64,000 nucleotides of DNA from Flavivirga abyssicola (GTDB lineage: Bacteria > Bacteroidota > Bacteroidia > Flavobacteriales > Flavobacteriaceae): assembly GCF_030540775.2 (NCBI RefSeq), contig NZ_CP141266.1:3831001-3895000 (forward strand), read 5' to 3'. The notes under the pieces are model-generated. The model made no database searches, had not been told where the DNA came from, and was given only the letters and a program-made list of their open reading frames with translations. Position 1 is the stretch's first letter, and every line of letters starts with the position of its first letter. Below are positions 61,651-64,000 of this stretch, one piece after another. Both the position numbers and the translations under genes were made by a program.

Positions 61651-63144
61651 ATGTCATTTAAGTACGGTATAGATAATTTAACAGTTAAAAAGGTATTAGC
61701 TATTTCCAAAGGCGAATTAACTGCTGTTATTACTTCAGAAGCAAAAGAACAAGTCATTGCATGCAGAAAAAAGGTTGAAACCATGGCTGCTGGAAATAAA
61801 GCTGTATATGGTATTAATACTGGGTTTGGACCCTTGTGTGATGTGCAGATCACAGCAGAAGAAACTAATAAGTTACAAGAAAACCTGTTGATTACCCATG
61901 CCGTTGGCGTAGGAACTCCTATAGATAAAGAACTCTCGAAAATCATGATGATTTGCAAGGTTCATGCTTTATGTCAAGGATATTCCGGAGTCCGACTAGA
62001 ATTAATTGAAAGAATTTTATATTTCATAGAAAATGACTTATTACCAGTAGTTCCAAAACAAGGTTCGGTTGGAGCGTCAGGAGACTTAGCACCCTTGTCG
62101 CATTTATTTTTGCCATTGATAGGAGAGGGAGAGTTTTGGATTGATGATACCATTGAACATGCAAAAATAGGATTAGAAAAACATCAATTAACCCCTTTAA
62201 CGCTACAAGCTAAAGAAGGGTTAGGTTTAATAAACGGTACACAATTTATTTTAGCACATGCTATTGTTGGCTTAGATAAAATGGCCTATTTATTAGATTT
62301 GGCAGATGTAGCTGGCGCTATGAGTATTGAAGGGTATCAAGGGAGTTCTTCTCCGTTTAGAGATGAATTACACAAAATACGTCCTTATAAAGGAACCATT
62401 GAAGTTGCAGAAAGAATGTTTATGCTACTCTATAAATCCCAGAATGTTGATTCTCATGAAAATTGTGAACGTGTACAGGATCCTTATTCCATGCGTTGCA
62501 TTCCTCAAGTACACGGAGCTTCCAGAAATGCCTATTACCATTTAAAAGAGTTAGCAGAAATAGAAATGAATTCTGTTACTGATAATCCTATTGTTTTAAG
62601 TGATACCGAGGCTATTTCTGGAGGGAATTTTCATGGGCAACCTCTAGCTATGGCATTAGATTATACTTCAATAGCAGCATCAGAATTAGGAAATATTTCA
62701 GATAGAAGATGTTATTTATTACTAGAAGGTAAATTTGGATTGCCACGATTATTAACCACTGGAGGCGGTTTAAATTCTGGTTTTATGATTCCGCAGTACA
62801 CAACAGCTGCTTTGGTAACAGAAAATAAGTCATTATGTTTTCCGCCATCAGCAGATAGTATTCCAACATCTTTAGGACAAGAAGACCATGTGTCTATGGG
62901 GAGTATATCAGGACGTCAATTCAATCAGATATTGGGAAATATTGATAAAGTATTAGCCATAGAACTCATGTATGCAGCACAAGCCTTAGAGTTTAGAAGA
63001 CCCAATACGTTTTCGGATATTATTGAAGAAAACTTTAAGATTATCAGGGAAAAAGTACCAAGACTAGAAGATGATAGAATTTTAAAAGACGATATTAATG
63101 CCATGATTCGATTGGTTAAAGATCAAGCATTCAATTTAAAGTAA
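61651..63144 (+). CDS. hutH: Histidine ammonia-lyase
   Basis: This 497-residue enzyme deaminates L-histidine to urocanate, the first step of the Hut pathway. The Ala-Ser-Gly triplet that cyclises into the MIO cofactor is in GSVGASGDLAPLSH (about 141-143). The N-terminal YGINTGFGPLCD, the ALCQGYSGVRLELIERIL segment and the C-terminal QEDHVSMGSISGRQ are also typical. I chose the ATG at 61651 because an upstream TTG (61627) lies within the promoter. hutU starts 8 bases after the stop codon, so the two form an operon. Confidence 0.96.
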   Translation: MSFKYGIDNLTVKKVLAISKGELTAVITSEAKEQVIACRKKVETMAAGNKAVYGINTGFGPLCDVQITAEETNKLQENLLITHAVGVGTPIDKELSKIMMICKVHALCQGYSGVRLELIERILYFIENDLLPVVPKQGSVGASGDLAPLSHLFLPLIGEGEFWIDDTIEHAKIGLEKHQLTPLTLQAKEGLGLINGTQFILAHAIVGLDKMAYLLDLADVAGAMSIEGYQGSSSPFRDELHKIRPYKGTIEVAERMFMLLYKSQNVDSHENCERVQDPYSMRCIPQVHGASRNAYYHLKELAEIEMNSVTDNPIVLSDTEAISGGNFHGQPLAMALDYTSIAASELGNISDRRCYLLLEGKFGLPRLLTTGGGLNSGFMIPQYTTAALVTENKSLCFPPSADSIPTSLGQEDHVSMGSISGRQFNQILGNIDKVLAIELMYAAQALEFRRPNTFSDIIEENFKIIREKVPRLEDDRILKDDINAMIRLVKDQAFNLK

Positions 63145-63152
63145 AGACAGAA

Positions 63153-64000
63153 ATGACATTTCAAGATCAAATATTACAAGGTATTCCTGATATATTACCA
63201 GCTAAGAAAGTATATCCTAAAGATGCAAACAGAGCGCCAAAACGAAAAGATATTTTGTCAATAGAAGAAAAGCAATTGGCTATCAGAAATGCGTTGCGTT
63301 ATTTTCCAAAGGATTGGCATCAGGAGTTGGCCATTGAATTTGCTGAAGAGTTGAAAGCATATGGTAGAATTTATATGTATAGATTCAAACCAGATTATGA
63401 TATATATGCTAGATCAATTATAGAATATCCTGCTAAATCTACACAAGCAGCAGCGATCATGCTTATGATTCAAAATAACCTCGATCCTGCCGTTGCACAG
63501 CATCCAGAGGAATTAATTACCTATGGAGGTAATGGTGCCGTATTTCAAAATTGGGCACAATATCTTTTAGTGATGAAATACCTGGCAACCATGACAGATG
63601 AGCAGACTTTACATATGTATTCGGGGCATCCCATGGGGTTATTTCCATCTTCAAAGCATGCTCCTAGAGTTGTTGTAACGAATGGTATGATGATTCCTAA
63701 TTATTCACAACCAGATGATTGGGAAAAATTTAATGCATTGGGAGTTACTCAATATGGGCAAATGACGGCTGGTTCATTTATGTATATTGGCCCTCAGGGA
63801 ATTGTACATGGAACAACGATTACGGTTATGAATGCTTTTCGCAATATTTTACCAAAAGGAGATGATTCAAAAGGAAAAATATTTTTAACTGCAGGATTAG
63901 GAGGCATGAGTGGCGCACAGCCAAAAGCAGGAAACATTGCAGGTTGTATTACTGTTTGTGCAGAAGTGAACCCAAAGGCAGCTAAGAAGCGTTATGAACA
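63153..64000 (+). CDS. hutU: Urocanate hydratase, N-terminal part (partial)
   Basis: About 282 residues are visible before the right edge. The enzyme converts urocanate to imidazolonepropionate using tightly bound NAD. Recognisable segments are MYRFKPDYDIYARSIIEYPAKSTQAAAIMLMIQNNLDPAVAQHPEELITYGGNGAVFQNW, MYSGHPMGLFPS and the glycine-rich FLTAGLGGMSGAQPKAGNIAG nucleotide-binding loop. The start codon ATG (63153) follows the hutH stop by 8 bases. The C-terminal part with the catalytic Cys lies outside the window. Confidence 0.96.
   Translation, partial: MTFQDQILQGIPDILPAKKVYPKDANRAPKRKDILSIEEKQLAIRNALRYFPKDWHQELAIEFAEELKAYGRIYMYRFKPDYDIYARSIIEYPAKSTQAAAIMLMIQNNLDPAVAQHPEELITYGGNGAVFQNWAQYLLVMKYLATMTDEQTLHMYSGHPMGLFPSSKHAPRVVVTNGMMIPNYSQPDDWEKFNALGVTQYGQMTAGSFMYIGPQGIVHGTTITVMNAFRNILPKGDDSKGKIFLTAGLGGMSGAQPKAGNIAGCITVCAEVNPKAAKKRYE

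Overview
The window is AT-rich DNA from a member of the Bacteroidota, most likely a gliding or surface-motile member of the Flavobacteriaceae. Evidence for this is a SusC/SusD pair with a FecR anti-sigma factor and an ECF sigma factor, several type IX secretion (T9SS) substrates with type A or type B C-terminal sorting domains, two PorP/SprF-like proteins around a giant SprB-like adhesin, and promoters of the TTG / TAnnTTTG type. I do not assign a genus. I saw no tRNA, rRNA or CRISPR array.

Layout. 1-574 is the start of an M16 peptidase that runs off the left edge. 0.96-10.9 kb is a minus-strand nutrient-uptake locus: aspartyl protease lipoprotein, SusD, SusC with an STN signalling domain, FecR, a T9SS protein and an ECF sigma factor. 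11.2-12.8 kb is another T9SS protein. 13.1-23.4 kb is an envelope block: a PAP2 phosphatase, a PepSY-like lipoprotein, a TonB-dependent receptor, a four-gene operon (PAP2, GT9, GT2, ArnT-like GT83), and an operon of an OmpR-family regulator, its histidine kinase and a small Cys-rich protein. 23.7-26.9 kb holds an SMP-30 lactonase, an SDR dehydrogenase and galactonate dehydratase, which together fit the first steps of oxidative galactose breakdown. 27.3-48.5 kb is a plus-strand surface block with a 4393-residue adhesin. 48.5-58.9 kb is mostly housekeeping: a CarboxypepD_reg protein, cydAB, a second M16 peptidase, a DsbD-like protein and a class V aminotransferase. An IS4-family element (58977-60255) is inserted in a small hairpin repeat. 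The right end has a LysR regulator divergent from hutH and hutU (histidine breakdown; hutU runs off the right edge).

The most interesting signal is a set of 11-bp-spaced TTAAG half-sites, resembling the CTTAA-type boxes of PmrA/BasR and QseB/PreA. They lie in front of the two-component operon, the PAP2-glycosyltransferase operon, the separate PAP2 gene and the PepSY/TonB-receptor pair. The first two share 21 of 22 bases and have the same 10-nt spacing to a TAnTTTG element. This suggests one local regulon for glycolipid or envelope remodelling. A second notable structure is the adhesin, whose repeat modules recur in the same order with a superperiod of about 1.7-1.8 kb. It is flanked by one PorP/SprF protein carrying 19 copies of a 57-bp coiled-coil repeat and by a second, ordinary PorP/SprF protein.
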